From Anolis sagrei (lineage: Eukaryota; Chordata; Lepidosauria; Squamata; Anolidae): a stretch of DNA of 64,000 nucleotides. The notes beneath the pieces are model-generated. The model saw only the letters and a list, made by a program, of their open reading frames with translations. It did not search any database and was not told the DNA's origin. The stretch spans positions 55,596,361-55,660,360 of the forward strand of contig NC_090024.1 in assembly GCF_037176765.1 (NCBI RefSeq), written 5' to 3'. Positions 41,958 to 53,934 of the stretch are shown here, one piece after another (position 1 is the first letter of the stretch; each line of letters opens with the position of its first letter). A program made the translations under genes and the position numbers.

Positions 41958-42847
41958 AATATGATAAAGATGTTTGTTGTCAAACTTTGAGCATCACTTT
42001 GCTTGCATGTGAAATTAATGTCATCAACTTAACTTCACAGATTGAAACCACCTCTGTCAGTAGTTCCATACAATATCTGAATCTCAGTCAATTTCTTCAA
42101 AATACACCTTTGATGTCTTTAACTAAACTGAGATAGCTGAAATCTTTACGGAGTAATGTAACATTGCTGCATAGCAAATGTAAGCTATGCAGTTTTTAAT
42201 CATGAACTTTAAACTCATGTCATGTTTTACTTTTTGTTTTGTGTATTTTAATATGTGTGTATTTTATAGAATGATTATGCGTTTTAGCTATGTTGTAACC
42301 TACCTCGAGCCATATGGAGAGGTGAGTAAGAAATAACATTATTATTATTTATTTACTAAAAGACAATTTTGTTTGATTGTTCATTTATAATTGTTGCCAT
42401 CCTTAGAAAGAAAGTCACTGTTTGTGCTGAGTACCTTACTAATCTAAATAGCCAGGATGAAAATGTGTACAATAAGCAAAGCCAAGCATTTAGGTAATAT
42501 TAATTGTTTATTAATTGTTTTGCATGAAAGAAGCATTTCAATGGAATGTGTTAGCAGTATGTCCACATCCTGAAAAATACCAAAATAACAGAGAGTCTAA
42601 TATGTACATTATAATGCAGTGCTTCAGATTCTTCATATACTTTGGCATTTATTGCCTTGAGCTCTAGAGTTTACATACCTTAAAGTGTTTCCTGCATTGT
42701 ATAACTTTTTTTCCCTTGTGTTCTCTCTTTGGAGAGGAAAAGTCAATAGTAATGTCTTTTTGTCTAGCACATTAGACAGATGCCACATTTTAAATGTCTC
42801 TAATGCCTCCTTTTTCAGAGAAAACTCTGATTCTTAGAACCCCATTA
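41958..42847. other. Unassigned sequence
   Basis: No gene recognised. Confidence 0.4.
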
Positions 42848-42855
42848 CACTAGAG

Positions 42856-43325
42856 CAGTGGTTCCCAACCTTTTTTTTTCTTTTTTAGTAGAGACCACTT
42901 GACCACTTTGATTAAGGGTCATTTTCCAACATTAGTACCAAAAGGGTTACAAATTAGTTTTTGGTCAACTTTAGATTTGATTTGGTTATTTGGGGTGCTG
43001 ATTCTCAAAATTGCGTTGGGTAGACCACATAAGCTCTAGATTCTGATACAGAACACATGCCATCCAGTAGTTGCATTGGCTCGCCCACAGAAAACCATAT
43101 TTAATAATCTAGAGCTGATGTGATAATAGTAATCTTTCATGGGTAGTCAGCCTCTCCTCTCCCAACATCCTCATTGCCTTGGCACAATAAGAGGGTTTTG
43201 CGAGACCAGTCGCACTTGTTGCCACATGGTTTTGAGGCAACGGTGTAGTAATGGTCAGGCTACAGACCATATTTTTGTTTTTGCAGAACACTAGTGGTCT
43301 ACAGACCACAGGTTGGGACCCACTG
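42856..43325. mobile_element. hAT-type non-autonomous transposon, 470 bp
   Basis: The ends CAGTGGTTCCCAACCT and AGGTTGGGACCCACTG are inverted repeats. The duplication is CACTAGAG (42,848-42,855) versus CGCTAGAG (43,326-43,333), one mismatch, so it is older than the copies with perfect duplications. No transposase. Confidence 0.87.
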
Positions 43326-43333
43326 CGCTAGAG

Positions 43334-43500
43334 CATCTATCCACTTTAAATTTGCTTTCTGCCTCCCACAGAATTCTGGGGTTTGAGGTTTAGGGGAGGG
43401 GCCTTTAAACCGCTCAGGCAGAGGGGTCTTGGTTCCCACAAAACTACAAACCCCAGAATTCTGCAGGAGGCAGCAACCAAATTTAGTGGATAGAAGCTCT
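43334..43500. mobile_element. Palindromic MITE
   Basis: Arms: 'ccactttaaatttgctttct' (43,340) and its partner ending 'aaccaaatttagtgg' (43,490); inner arms 'agaattctggggtttg' (43,371) and 'caaaccccagaattct' (43,448). The inner 16 bp are perfect inverted repeats. Non-coding. Confidence 0.8.
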
Positions 43501-43624
43501 AGTAATGTATGAAGTTCCTTAATTGTGTTTGGTGTTCTTCTTTGCATTCATTTATGTCTGTTACGATGATACAACAGTCAGAAAGCCTACTTGGTACTAC
43601 AATGTACTGTCATTCAATAAAGTT

Positions 43625-44352
43625 AAGTGATCCTATAATTCATTTGTGGGGACAGCTTCACTGGCTGCTGGTCCATTTCCAGGCATATTTCAAGGTGCTT
43701 CTGTTGACCTATAAAACCTATATGGTTTGGGTTCACACTACATGAAAGCTCAATTATTTCCATATGAACCTGCCCAATCTTTGGGAGAGGCGTTCTTTCC
43801 ATCCCACCACCCTCCTGAGGACACAGCAGATAGCCTTCTTGGTGGCTGCTCCTAGGTTTTGGAATGCATTTCCAAGGGAGGTTCAACTGGCTATGTTGTC
43901 TTTTTGCCAGTTATCATTTTGCATTTTTGTTTCAACAGGCCTCCAACCTTGGCCAACCAGGGTGGAGTGATGTGTAATTGGGTGTGTTGCTTCCTAAGTA
44001 TGTATGTAATTTATATTTTACACATTTTACTGTATATAGTCATGTATAAGTCTAGAAGTTTTAATCAACAAATTGACTCCCAACCCCACAGGTCAATGTA
44101 AGTACTGGACCTTAACTCTTACTGAAAGGGAAACTATCTCTGAGTAAGTACTCAGATGTAAGATGAAAGATCATAGTAAAACCTTTAAAAAGCACCAATG
44201 TCCTCTACTTTCTCTGTTGCAGGTCACTTCTGACCTTTTTGAACACCAGAGTGAAAAAATTGTATTTTATTTGACTTTTGTTTTAATTTGTACTATAAAT
44301 TGCTTTGAGTTTCATTTGGGAGAAAAATAGTATATAAAATCAAATAAATAAA
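43625..44352 (+). mobile_element. L2 LINE 3' end, interrupted by a DNA transposon piece
   Basis: Coding text: 'QLHWLLVHFQAYFKVLLLTYK' region (43,650-43,720) and 'AFLVAAPRFWNAFPREVQLA' (43,825-43,890). The 3' UTR resumes after an insertion at about 44,030-44,250 and ends 'atttgggagaaaaatagtat' with an AAATAAATAAAA tail (44,335-44,352). Confidence 0.8.
44030..44250. mobile_element. Unclassified DNA transposon piece
   Basis: 'actgtatatagtcatgtata' to 'gaccttaactcttactgaaa' matches 54,500-54,620 ('cctatatactcattataaat', 'taccttaactcttatcaaaa'). It is the same family, shortened. Confidence 0.55.
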
Positions 44353-44354
44353 AC

Positions 44355-44877
44355 TAACAAGGGTACGTGTTCTTTTATGAAGCCTTCTCACTGCAGGACA
44401 AGACAAAAACTAAATGAATACTGGATCTGGAAGAATATCCATCTGCAAATGGGATTGCCTGTTGTTGATCCTTTATCCTAAGGGGCAACACAGAGATTTC
44501 TTTGTACCTACACTATTTCTAAGGGTTTGGTGGGTCTCAGCCAGTTTAAAAAAAACCTTAGTGCCTGTAAATTCAGAGCAAGGTTTGATCAATGGGATTG
44601 TGAACTTTCATAAATCCTGGTATAATAGGACAGTGAACAATGGTCATAGAAATTTATCTGGTTTTTTAATATATACAAAGCCAAGTTAAAGACTGAAGAA
44701 AGCACTATGTGCATGCAAGATATATGTGTTTATAATTGAGGGTCGCCAAAAGACAAAATGTACCAAAAGTGCTTCTACAGCTTCTAACAAGAATGTTATT
44801 CCTGTCTCTAAGAATGAAAGCATCCAGAGGAGTACAACAAATTAAGTACACCTTTTAAATCTGTAAAGCCATCTTCA
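44355..44877. other. Unassigned sequence
   Basis: No feature recognised. Confidence 0.4.
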
Positions 44878-45235
44878 GTTCCAGGGTCCATCATAGCACT
44901 AGTCTGACATCACTTTGACTGCTATGGCTCAATGAATTCTGGGATTTATAGTTTGGTGAGGCACAGCACTCTTTGGTAGAGAAGGCTAAAGACCTCGTAC
45001 ATCTACAATTTTCATGATTCCATAGCATCGAATCATGAAAGTTAAAGTGGTGTCAAATTGAATTAATTCTACAGTGTAGCTCAGGCATGGACAAACTTCA
45101 GCCCTCCAGGTGTTTTTACTTCAGCTCCTGCAATTACTAACAGTCTACCAGCTATTAGGAATTGTGGGAGTTGAAGTTCAAAATACCCAGAGGGCCAAAG
45201 TTTACCTAAGTCTGGTGTAGCTGCACCATCAGTCT
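44878..45235. mobile_element. Palindromic MITE, interrupted by a second MITE
   Basis: Left part: 'gctatggctcaatgaattct' to 'gaattaattctacagtgtag'. It then resumes after 45,222 with 'gcaccatcag'. The inserted element is described next. Confidence 0.75.
45082..45214. mobile_element. hAT-type MITE, 133 bp, nested
   Basis: It starts CAGGCATGGACAAACTTCAG and ends 'gccaaagtttacctaagtctg', with internal arms 'gccctccaggtgtttttact' and 'aaatacccagagggc'. A perfect 8-bp duplication GTGTAGCT (45,074-45,081; 45,215-45,222) lies within the host MITE. Confidence 0.88.
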
Positions 45236-45239
45236 TAGG

Positions 45240-47111
45240 CATAACAGATAGGATAGAAGCAAAATGATTGGTTGTTTTCTAAAATATGCTTTCTTTTTCT
45301 TCTTTTAGTATGTTATATTCAGGACATTTAGAGAATTGGCAGTTTATACTTTTTTGGATTATAATTTCTGTGGTCTCAAGCCAGAATTGCCATTGCTACT
45401 TCATGGTTCAAATGGGCAGAGAACCTAGCATAAATTACTGAGAATATTAAATTTTATTGAATAAATTATAAACATTAAAAAATAATAGGCATTTCTAATA
45501 ACTTTATCTGCTCAAAAGTGGTTAAATATTTTTCTTTTGGGTATAATATCAGAATGCTATTTAAGTGGGTGTAGTTTGTTGTATTGACAATACAAGGAGA
45601 AGTCCATAGACAATGTCAGTTTTTATTTAAGAAAATAAAGAAATCACTGGTGATGTCTGATTTTCAAGATCCTCAGTACTGCTGCCAAATGAAATATTAA
45701 GACGGGATAGGTTATTTGTAGAAGCAAGTTATTTTTACTTTCCATGCAGGAGAAGGAGAAACTGGAGGAGGAGGAAAAGAGACTAATAAGAGTTACTAAA
45801 TGACAGGCTTCTGTTGTTACTGTTGGGCAAACGTTTAATTTTCCTTTTGGAAATCTAGGACAAAATCTATATTGCCTGATCAGATAAACAGTTTAATGCT
45901 TCCTTTCCAAACACAACGCACATTTTTTAAAAAGCTGTATTGCATCACCAGAGATCTTGCTGCAGATTTTAACAGAATTAAGGTGTGAAGGTGAATCTTT
46001 ATTTTCAGGAAAAGAAGCAATCAATCGGGTTTCTTTTCTTTTTTGAAAAGTGGACAAAATGCTTTTCTGAAATCAGTCCATTTGCAATGACATTTTTTTA
46101 AAAAAGTGCTCCAAATTTAAGGGATGTTGGAGGTAGCCCCCCAAAGCTTTTTTTTTTAATTGAGTGAAGAACTATTAATACAATCACCATTGTTGGTGTT
46201 TTGTTTTTAAAAGTTAATGACATAGACATTATTCACAGAAAGCCAGAAAGGCTTGGTACAGAAAAAAATAGTTGCTGAACTCCACCCAAAAAAGGAATGG
46301 TTGGATGCTAGTCTACTTTTTTCTTTCTTTCTTTCTTTCTTTTTTTTTTGGGGGGGGGGTGGGTTACTGAATCTAAGTGGCAGCCTGTCCTGAACTACAT
46401 CTTCCTCCTCCTATTTAAAGTTTAGCCATTCCCTCTATCCCTTCACAGTGTGGGACTGAATTCCATGCATTGAACACAGTGATAAGAGGTTGGGCTTGGT
46501 CGCATGACAGAGTCAAATAGACTGAAACTGTGGGACAGTTTGATGCACCATGAATCTGTAGGCTCCTAGACAGGACCTCTGTTTGAGGGAAACACTGATA
46601 GGCTGGACAAAGGAAGATGGCAATCTAGGACGGATCCCCTCATGCCATCTCTGTGTCCAATCTTTCATTTTTACAGGTCTCCAGTAGAATGTTTTGTTCA
46701 TGGTGAGACATACAAATGAAATAAGCAATTGTTCACAATCAGAGGGAGCAGTTTCATAGGTATCTCTGATGGTCCAATCACTACCAGAGCAAATTTAAGC
46801 AGGACTGTGGCCTCTTGAGCCATGAGGGCTGTAGAGTTGTCTTTGTCACCAACAGTGACAGCTATAACAGGCAATATTTTCCCAGTTGATGTAAAGGTAG
46901 AGTCTGCAAACTTCATGTTTAAACTTGTGTTCCTTCTCTAGGATATATCATTATACTCCTTGAAGAGCTGCATACATAGCCCTACACCTCCATTTTTTAA
47001 TATATGTGTGTGCGTGCATCTCTCAGAATCCTCTTTCATGGTTTTATACCTGATGACTCAACTTCCAACCTCAGTGAAGAACATTCAACCTATGTTATAA
47101 TGGTCACACAG
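45240..47111. other. Unassigned sequence
   Basis: A CTTT/poly-T/poly-G tract at 46,318-46,363 is recognised. Two adjoining minus-strand frames (46,916-46,698 and 46,728-46,513) keep about 400 bp open across two registers but show no known domain. Confidence 0.35.
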
Positions 47112-47735
47112 TGGGCACTTCCAGACAGAATGAAAAATTTAAAAACCCACTTTGGTGTAGATTTGCATCCCCACTAAGCTTTCGGGGGAGGGGGGAAAGG
47201 GGGGCTGGATACATGTCATCCTGATTATAATCAGGATGGCATGCAGCCACCCCAAAGCCCCCAAAATTTGCCCCTAAAAATAAAGTTGAACTTACCTGAC
47301 CATCATAATATTCCTTCTCATGCCAGGACGGCATGAAAAAATGATGTGCCCGGACATTGGGTTAGGGTGGGGGCAGGCAGGCAAGGTATGGTGGCCAGGT
47401 AAGTTTAACTTCATTTTTATGGGGAAATTTGGAGTTTGCGGGAGGGGGTGGGTGCCTTCTTGGTTTTTTGGCCTCCTGAAACCTGAAAAACTGAGGTGGC
47501 TATGTGGATTGGACTCAGGAATAGTGTGACGCAGTCCCTGGGTCCAAACTACACAGGGCCCACACCTGGTAAGACCCAGATCTTACCAGGTGTTTAATTA
47601 ATTTGGAACAAACCAGGGAAACCCTGTTTGTTCCGAATTAATTCAGTTTTACTGAAGTTGTTATTTGGATGCCTCTGGTAAAACCAAGACACGTTCCAGT
47701 TTTGGGGCCTGTCTGGATGGGTCCAGTGCAATACT
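47112..47735. mobile_element. DNA transposon, same end type as 24,922-25,600
   Basis: Left end 'gggcacttccagacagaatg' and right end 'ggcctgtctggatgggtcca' form an imperfect inverted repeat. Internal inverted segments occur around 47,225-47,245 ('atcctgattataatcaggat', a 20-bp palindrome) and 47,570-47,645. No transposase. Confidence 0.6.
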
Positions 47736-47905
47736 ATTTATGTCAACTGAAAAACTTGATTCACTGAGTTCCGAGAGAGCTGAAAGAATGAGGCAATAGT
47801 TCTTTCTCTCTGATCCCTTTATTTTTGTCTTTGTGGGTTGATTGCTTGTTGGAATCTCAAGAGTTTAATTATAAGATACACTTTGTCTTTAATTTACATG
47901 TATAG

Positions 47906-48100
47906 AGGCCCTTCCACACTACACAATAATTATAACATTATGATATCACTTTAACCATGATAGCTACATGCCGGTTTTGAAAAGGATTCAAATCTACTGG
48001 CTGAAAAGTCAAAGTGTCTCTCCCCATAGGATTCCATAGGGTTTTGCCGTGACAGTTAAAATGGAATCATAGCACTATAACACATAATGTGAAAAGTTAG
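47906..48100. mobile_element. hAT-like palindromic MITE
   Basis: It begins 'aggcccttccacactacaca' and ends with 'cataatgtgaaaagttag'. Middle text is 'cactttaaccatgatag' and 'gacagttaaaatggaatcat'. The ends are those of a common reptile 'aggcccttccacac' MITE, as recalled. Confidence 0.6.
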
Positions 48101-49430
48101 TGCATGTGCATGAAGTTCTAAGGCAATAGGTGGGGCACATACTGTCATTTTACAATGGGCTGCAGCTATGTTGTATTTTTAATGCTGATAACATCTGGTA
48201 GAATTCATTTCCCTTTTGAAAACTCCCTCATGTTTCTTTAACTCAAAAGATACTTACTTTCTTTAATTAGCAGAGAATAATACATTAAAGAAAACAGATA
48301 AATAGAATGGAGCCTCAGCCTTCAGAAAACCCTGGTGTGAGAATTGGGGTGTTTCTGGTCTATCCCTATTTTGATTTTTGAAATGCTAACATTTATAACA
48401 TAACCAGGCCTGGAATTACTTTTTTAAAAATTATATCTTCCAGAACTGCCCAGAAAATACAATCACTGGCCATAGGCCATGTTGGCTGGGGTATTTTGGG
48501 AGCTGTCGAGAAAAAAAGCCTTGCACATCAGAGCCTGATATCACTAGCCATGACCAAGCACCACTTCTTTTAGTCAGATTTTACAGAACTCTGAATTAAG
48601 TCAGTACATTTTAACTGAACCTAATGCATTCAAGTCTCTCTCTCTTTGTTGTTGATCAAAAGGCAGGTTCATGCAAACATGAATCAGCTTGATTCCAGTG
48701 AATGCAGGGTGTGTTAGAAACTATGCAGCTGATAAAGAAGTCTTTCTTTTCCTTTACAGTCGTGCCAAAATGCTAGGATGTCTTCCTTTTCTCAGGCAAC
48801 CCTCTTCTGACTCATGAGGTTGGCCTTGTCTAGGTTTTACCATTACTGAGCAGAAAATGCAGTTCATGGTCACTGTCCTTCAAAACGTATAGGATTAGGA
48901 GGCACTTCTACAGATTTTGCTAATGCTGTTACTTGGAAAACTAAATGTTTCTACTGGATGAAACAAGGCACACCCAATCTCCTTAAGGGTTGAGCAGTTA
49001 TCCAAACACTCCCAACATAACAAAGAATTCATGTTTAGGAAAAGAAGCAAGAAGCCTAAGCAAGCCCAACCTGTTCGTCTACTCTTTGCTTAGTCTATAA
49101 TCTGTTTATTTAGGAATGTTACTAACTTTCAAACTCAGTTTTATTTTTCTATTTTAAGTTCACGCATTTCCCACTTTATTCTTTGGCAGAGTTCACATGT
49201 AACATTGAACTATGGATTAGCACTACGTACATGAACTAGCAAGAGCCCCTTTTGTCCTTCTCTGCAGTTGAAGAAGGATTTCACTAGCATGCAGTTTCAC
49301 TTTTAAAGAATTCTGGAATATATTTTGTATGACTGAGATACTATGACGGTAAGCAAAATGATTCTGCGTCTGTACGTGGCCTCCAAGGCAATTTTTATAG
49401 ACACTTCTGACGGTTAGGATATATACAAAG
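48101..49430. other. Unassigned sequence
   Basis: No gene recognised. Confidence 0.4.
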
Positions 49431-49433
49431 TAG

Positions 49434-49632
49434 TGGGTTGTTGTGAGTTTTCCAGGCTGTATAGCCATGTTCCACAAGCACTCTCTCCTGAAGTTTCACC
49501 CACATTTATGCCAGGCATCTTCAGAGGTGGTGAAGTCTGTTGGAAACTAGACAAGTGGGCTGTATATATCTGTGGAATGTCCAGGGTGGAAGAAAGAACT
49601 CTTATCTATTTGAGGCAAGTGTGAATGTTGCA
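49434..49632 (-). mobile_element. Penelope-like element terminal segment
   Basis: 'gggttgttgtgagttttcca' to 'gaggcaagtgtgaatgttgc' is the same segment as at 36,690 and 2391, alone without coding sequence. Confidence 0.6.
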
Positions 49633-49644
49633 AATTCTTAAAAT

Positions 49645-50040
49645 CTACTCAGCCATCTTGTAAATTGGCAAGAAAATATGTGGACCCTTTCCGGGTGGTT
49701 CAGGTATTAAACCCTGTGACCGTTTGTCTTGACTTGCCCAACAACTTAAAGAAAATACATCCTGTTTTCCATTGTAGCCTGCTAAAACCTGCCTGCACCT
49801 TGTCTTGGTGGAGGAAAAAAGAAGATAACCCATGTCCCATTATGGTCAGGGCAGACACACATTTTGAGGTCCAGGCTTTGTTAGATTCACATTGACATGA
49901 TGACAAATTACACTACTTTGTTCAATGGAAGTCCAAGTCTCTACAGCCTGAATGGGTAGATGATGGACATGATAGTGTTCCTACACCTGAAAAGCTGTTT
50001 CATCAGACTTATCCTTATAAGCTGCATGGTTAATTGTTCC
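49645..50040 (+). mobile_element. Ty3/gypsy-type LTR retrotransposon fossil, pol 3' part
   Basis: The plus strand encodes a segment resembling the integrase C-terminus of Ty3/gypsy elements: 'ARKYVDPFRVVQVLNPVTV' followed by 'IHPVFHCSLLKPA', then a chromodomain-like 'ADTHFEVQALLDS'. No LTRs or other parts were recognised. It is a broken fragment, probably old, lying between a Penelope-like piece and an L2 piece. Confidence 0.75.
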
Positions 50041-50099
50041 TTTCTATTTTTGCTTGTTTTTGTCTCTTTCCCCTGCAGGTGGCAGCTTCTTTTTCAGAG

Positions 50100-50455
50100 G
50101 GTTTTATGTCAGGATATGTCAGATATTGAAAGCCACTGAGAGATCCAACAAAGGCACACTCCCCCTGTCTAGCTCTCTGCATAGGTCATCCACCAAGGCA
50201 ACAAAAGCTGTCTCTGTTCCATAGCCAGGCCTGAAACCAGACTGAAATGGATCTAGATAATCTGTTTCATCCAGAAATCCCTGGAGTTAGGAGGCCACCA
50301 CACACTACAAGACCTTGCTCAGAAAGGTGAGGTTTGACGCTGGTCGATAGTTGTCCATTATAGAGGTGTTCTGGGATGGCTTTTTAAATATAGGTCTCAC
50401 AACAGCCTCCTTTAAGCAAGTTGGAACTTTGCCTTGTTTTAAAGCAACATGCTTC
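50100..50455 (-). mobile_element. L2 LINE reverse-transcriptase fragment
   Basis: The minus strand reads 'VRPIFKKPSQNTSIMDNYRP' (50,415-50,350), then 'QGFLDETDYLDPFQSGFRPG' (50,290-50,230), 'YGTETAFVALVDDL'. These are RT blocks 1-3 of L2, including the NYRP and QSGFR boxes. Stops interrupt it; the copy is dead. Confidence 0.88.
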
Positions 50456-50572
50456 TAAATAAAACAAAGAAAAAACAAAAAGGCCATAAAGAAAAAGAAA
50501 GAGGAAAAATATACATAATAACTAACTAACCCTGAAACTGAAGCTAGACTCTAACACAAAACTAAATGACTA

Positions 50573-51356
50573 GAAAATCATTACAAGGATCTATTAAAAA
50601 AACCTTTTGGAATGTTCCACCAAAACGGAACAAATTAAGTAATGTATGAAAAAATGGGCAGCCAATATAGACCACCCAATAAAATTAGAGGAATGAGAAT
50701 GTCTATGGAATCAGAAATGGAAATATACATATGCAATAGATTTAAAAGAGAACTGGTACAAAATGATGTATAGATGGTACACAACAAAAATTAGGATTTT
50801 TTAAAATAAAAATATACAGAATAAATGGAAATGTGGAACTCAAGAAGGTACATTCTATCATATGTGTTGGACATGTGAAAAAGCAAGGAAATACTGGAAA
50901 TGGATTCAGGAAACATCCCAGAAGACACTTAACATTAAAATACAAATGAAACCAAAATACTTTCTACTGGGAGTAACATATATGGATGTGGATGTGGATA
51001 TGGATATGGATACAAAGACATTCTTTTCAACTACTTAACAACAGCAGCAAGACCTGTATATGCAAGGAGAAGCATACTACTGAAAGATGTTAGAGACTAT
51101 AAAGTAACCACGAAGAAGATGATTGGAAGATGACAAACCTTCCCCCCTTTTTCTGTCTTTTGCTCAACCTTCTTCCCTACCCTTTTTCCTAGAAGTTTTC
51201 CTTACTCAAGATCCAGACCCATCTAGATCTGCCTCCCCTATCCTTTCCCTGTTTACCCTACCTTAATCCTACTCATATTCAAGTACCCTTCCTTTTACCC
51301 TTTAACCAATATATACATTAAATAAACTCTTAATAAAATTATTTTTAAAAAAACCC
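50573..51356 (+). mobile_element. L1 LINE 3' end, 784 bp
   Basis: Frames read '[11 protein letters not shown]' (50,755), 'GTFYHMCWTCEKARKYWKWI' (50,850), the L1 ORF2 C-terminal cysteine region, then a pyrimidine-rich 3' UTR and an AATAAA/poly-A end. A 9-bp duplication AAATGACTA (50,564-50,572; 51,357-51,365) flanks it. It is 5'-truncated, as most L1 copies are. A short GGATGT/GGATAT repeat lies at 50,982-51,012. Confidence 0.87.
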
Positions 51357-51365
51357 AAATGACTA

Positions 51366-52138
51366 ACTTTAGAAATTATATTCTGAAGCTGGCCAGTATA
51401 TAAACTAACAAGAGTTTCCATGATCTCTCATTCAGATGATATGAGAATCCAGGTTTCTTTAAAGCTGGATCCTAACAAAGTCCTTCTGCATGTGTGAGAG
51501 AAGCAGGAGAAACACATTCAAGCTTGTTCTCACTCATCCATGTAGTGCTAAAACAAACTTTAGCATTTAGTTGTGAATCAGTTGTTATTCTGACAAACTG
51601 CAATTTAAAATGAATTATGTAAATCTCAATGTAATGTATGGAAATATATTTTCTTCATTTACTCTGAGCATTTCTTGAATTCCCCACGTCAAGTTTAAAA
51701 ACACGGGGAGCCAGTTACTGTGGGTGGCACATTTGAGAGAAATGTCTCGAAAAACTGGCTTTTGGGAAATAAAATGTTCTTTGAATTCTTGCATTTATGA
51801 ATTGAACACCCTCCCTTTCAAAAAGAATGCCGTTGGATCAGATAAAGCATGGAAGTTCAGAGTATAGTAATATTATGTCAAGTTCAGCATCCTGGAATAT
51901 AAGGAACTTTAAGTGTGGTTCATAGTTGAAAAAGGCTGCTCAGAAAAGTGAATAATTATTACAAAGCCATTTCATTTATATTGAAATTATGTTTCATTCC
52001 ACTTATTTGATCAAAATGATTCAAATAATAATGGTGATCTACATATTCTGGCTTCATGTACAACACATGTTTTGCTTGTGTATTAAACTGGTTCCTAAGA
52101 ACCTAGCATGCTTTAACAACTTACTTCTAATGTGACTT
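51366..52138. other. Unassigned AT-rich sequence
   Basis: No feature recognised. Confidence 0.4.
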
Positions 52139-52263
52139 GGGGTGCAACTGCACTGTACAGTTAATGCAGCTTGACACTAACTGCAACTGCCATGGTTCAA
52201 TGCTATGGAATCCCGGGATTTGTAGTTTGCTGAGGCACCAGCACTCTTTGACAGAGAAGGCTA

Positions 52264-52473
52264 TTTTGTGCTATTGTTCAATGTTTATGCTATTTATGTA
52301 TGAGTTTTATTTTTAATTGCTTTGTATTAGTATTTGTATTTTCCTTTGTATTGTGGTTGTTATTGCATGTATTGATGCATTGTGGGCTCGGCCTCATGTA
52401 AGCCACACTGAGTCCCTTGGGAGATGGTAGCGGGGTATAAATAAAGTTTTATTATTATTTATATTATTATTAT
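52264..52473 (+). mobile_element. L2-type LINE 3'-end insertion, 210 bp
   Basis: The 3' UTR text 'gtaagccacactgagtccct' (52,399), 'agcggggtataaataaagtt' and an ATT-repeat tail are bracketed by the 7-bp duplication AAGGCTA (52,257-52,263; 52,474-52,480). It is a very short 5'-truncated copy. Confidence 0.85.
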
Positions 52474-52543
52474 AAGGCTAAAACTGCAACTCCTATGATA
52501 CTATAACATCCATCCATGGCAGTTAAGTGTCAAACTGCATTAC

Positions 52544-52866
52544 AGGTAGCCCCCAATTTGTGAACATGATAGGTTCTGTAGGCTTGTTCTTAAATTAAAT
52601 TTGTATGTAAGTCAGAACAGGTACATTTTTAAAGTATAACTCCAGCCATAAACACATATATTTTTAGCTTTGGGGAGGTAAAAGTTGTGGAAACAAGGAT
52701 TGATGAGAAATCTTCAGTTGAGATGCCTTTTCCTCATTGATAACTTTTTCAGGAGTGAATTTCCCTTCCAAGCGTTAGATTTCTCTCAGTTCCTATCTGT
52801 CAATCCCATTTGTAACTACGAGTTGTTTGCAAGTCAGATGTTTGTAACTCAGGGACTGCCTACAAT
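52544..52866. mobile_element. DNA transposon insertion, pogo/mariner-like
   Basis: The left end CAGGTAGCCCCCAATTTGTG and the right end 'gtaactcagggactgccta' are imperfect inverted repeats, with TA at the junctions. It lies between the last two pieces of the MITE. No intact transposase. Confidence 0.65.
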
Positions 52867-52889
52867 TCTATAGCGTAGATGCACCCAAA

Positions 52890-53930
52890 GACAGTAACTC
52901 GATGACAGGGTTATAGAGATAACAACAAATTTGATTTTCAGTGGCAGAGATCACTATGGAGAGATATTTTTGGCAGCAACTCTACTGCGGTTCCCTAACA
53001 TATGGTTTTCTGTTTGAGAAAAGAGAGCCATTTTCTCCTGTTAGTGAAAGTAAAACATCTAGGCTCAGCTACATTGAAACGGTTTGGAAATAAATCGGCC
53101 ATGACAATTGATATACTGTTTGAATTGCAGAGATTCTGTGTGAAGAAGCAAAAAGGCTCATCCCTTCATCTACATACACTATTTGGAGCACAGGTTGTTC
53201 TTTTTTTTTAAAAAAAAAATTGCTGCCAGACTTTACTGAAACAGAGCATGCACATTGTCAAATATTGAAATCTATGGCAGGAACAATATGCTATAATCTC
53301 AAAAAGTATCTTCAGTGTTAAATATGTGCTGAAACTAACATAATACAAGCACAGGCAAGTTTAGGCTTAGGATGTGGATTACCTCCAAAGAACATGCCCA
53401 AGAGGTGAGTGAAAGAATATATAGAGGGCCACACCTATTCTGGAGTGTTCAAATACAGATGATGGCAACTATATACAAATGATTTCCCAAGATCACATTA
53501 ATAAATATTTGGACTTATTTCAATCCTCTCTTCCTGTTTAACAACGCAACTAATGGAAGAAAAAGCACAATGTTGTCTGAGCAGGTATTATACAAACTAG
53601 CAATGCCAGTTCAGTCCATGCATGCAAATGCAAGAGGCAACTCTGGAGGTGTATCCAGATGAACATCTGTATTTGCACTTTATGAAAGATTGATTGTGTA
53701 CATGGGTACCTCTTCCTAGATCAGGACCGCATGCTATTCCTACACTTCAATTTATACTTCTTTTATTCTGAATCAGGTAGACTCCAGATCTCACTGATAA
53801 GAGTAACCACATAAGCCAGACACATCAGGCTTTATTTTTCCTCCCCAGAATGATATAGAGTTAGGCTTTCAACTGTTTTGGGGAACTGATTGCAGAAGCA
53901 GACACCATTTGTGAAAGCTTATTGATGTGC
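52890..53930. other. Unassigned sequence
   Basis: No gene recognised. A 69-codon frame at 53,002-53,211 has no known domain. Confidence 0.4.
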
Positions 53931-53934
53931 TTTG

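Larger units (their letters stand above)
52139..52886. mobile_element. Palindromic MITE interrupted twice
   Basis: Three pieces of one MITE: 52,139-52,263 ('ggggtgcaactgcactgtac', 'ttcaatgctatggaatcccg'), 52,474-52,543 ('aactgcaactcctatgatac'), and 52,867-52,886 ('attctatagcgtagatgcac'). The two gaps are filled by a LINE tail and a DNA transposon. Confidence 0.82.
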
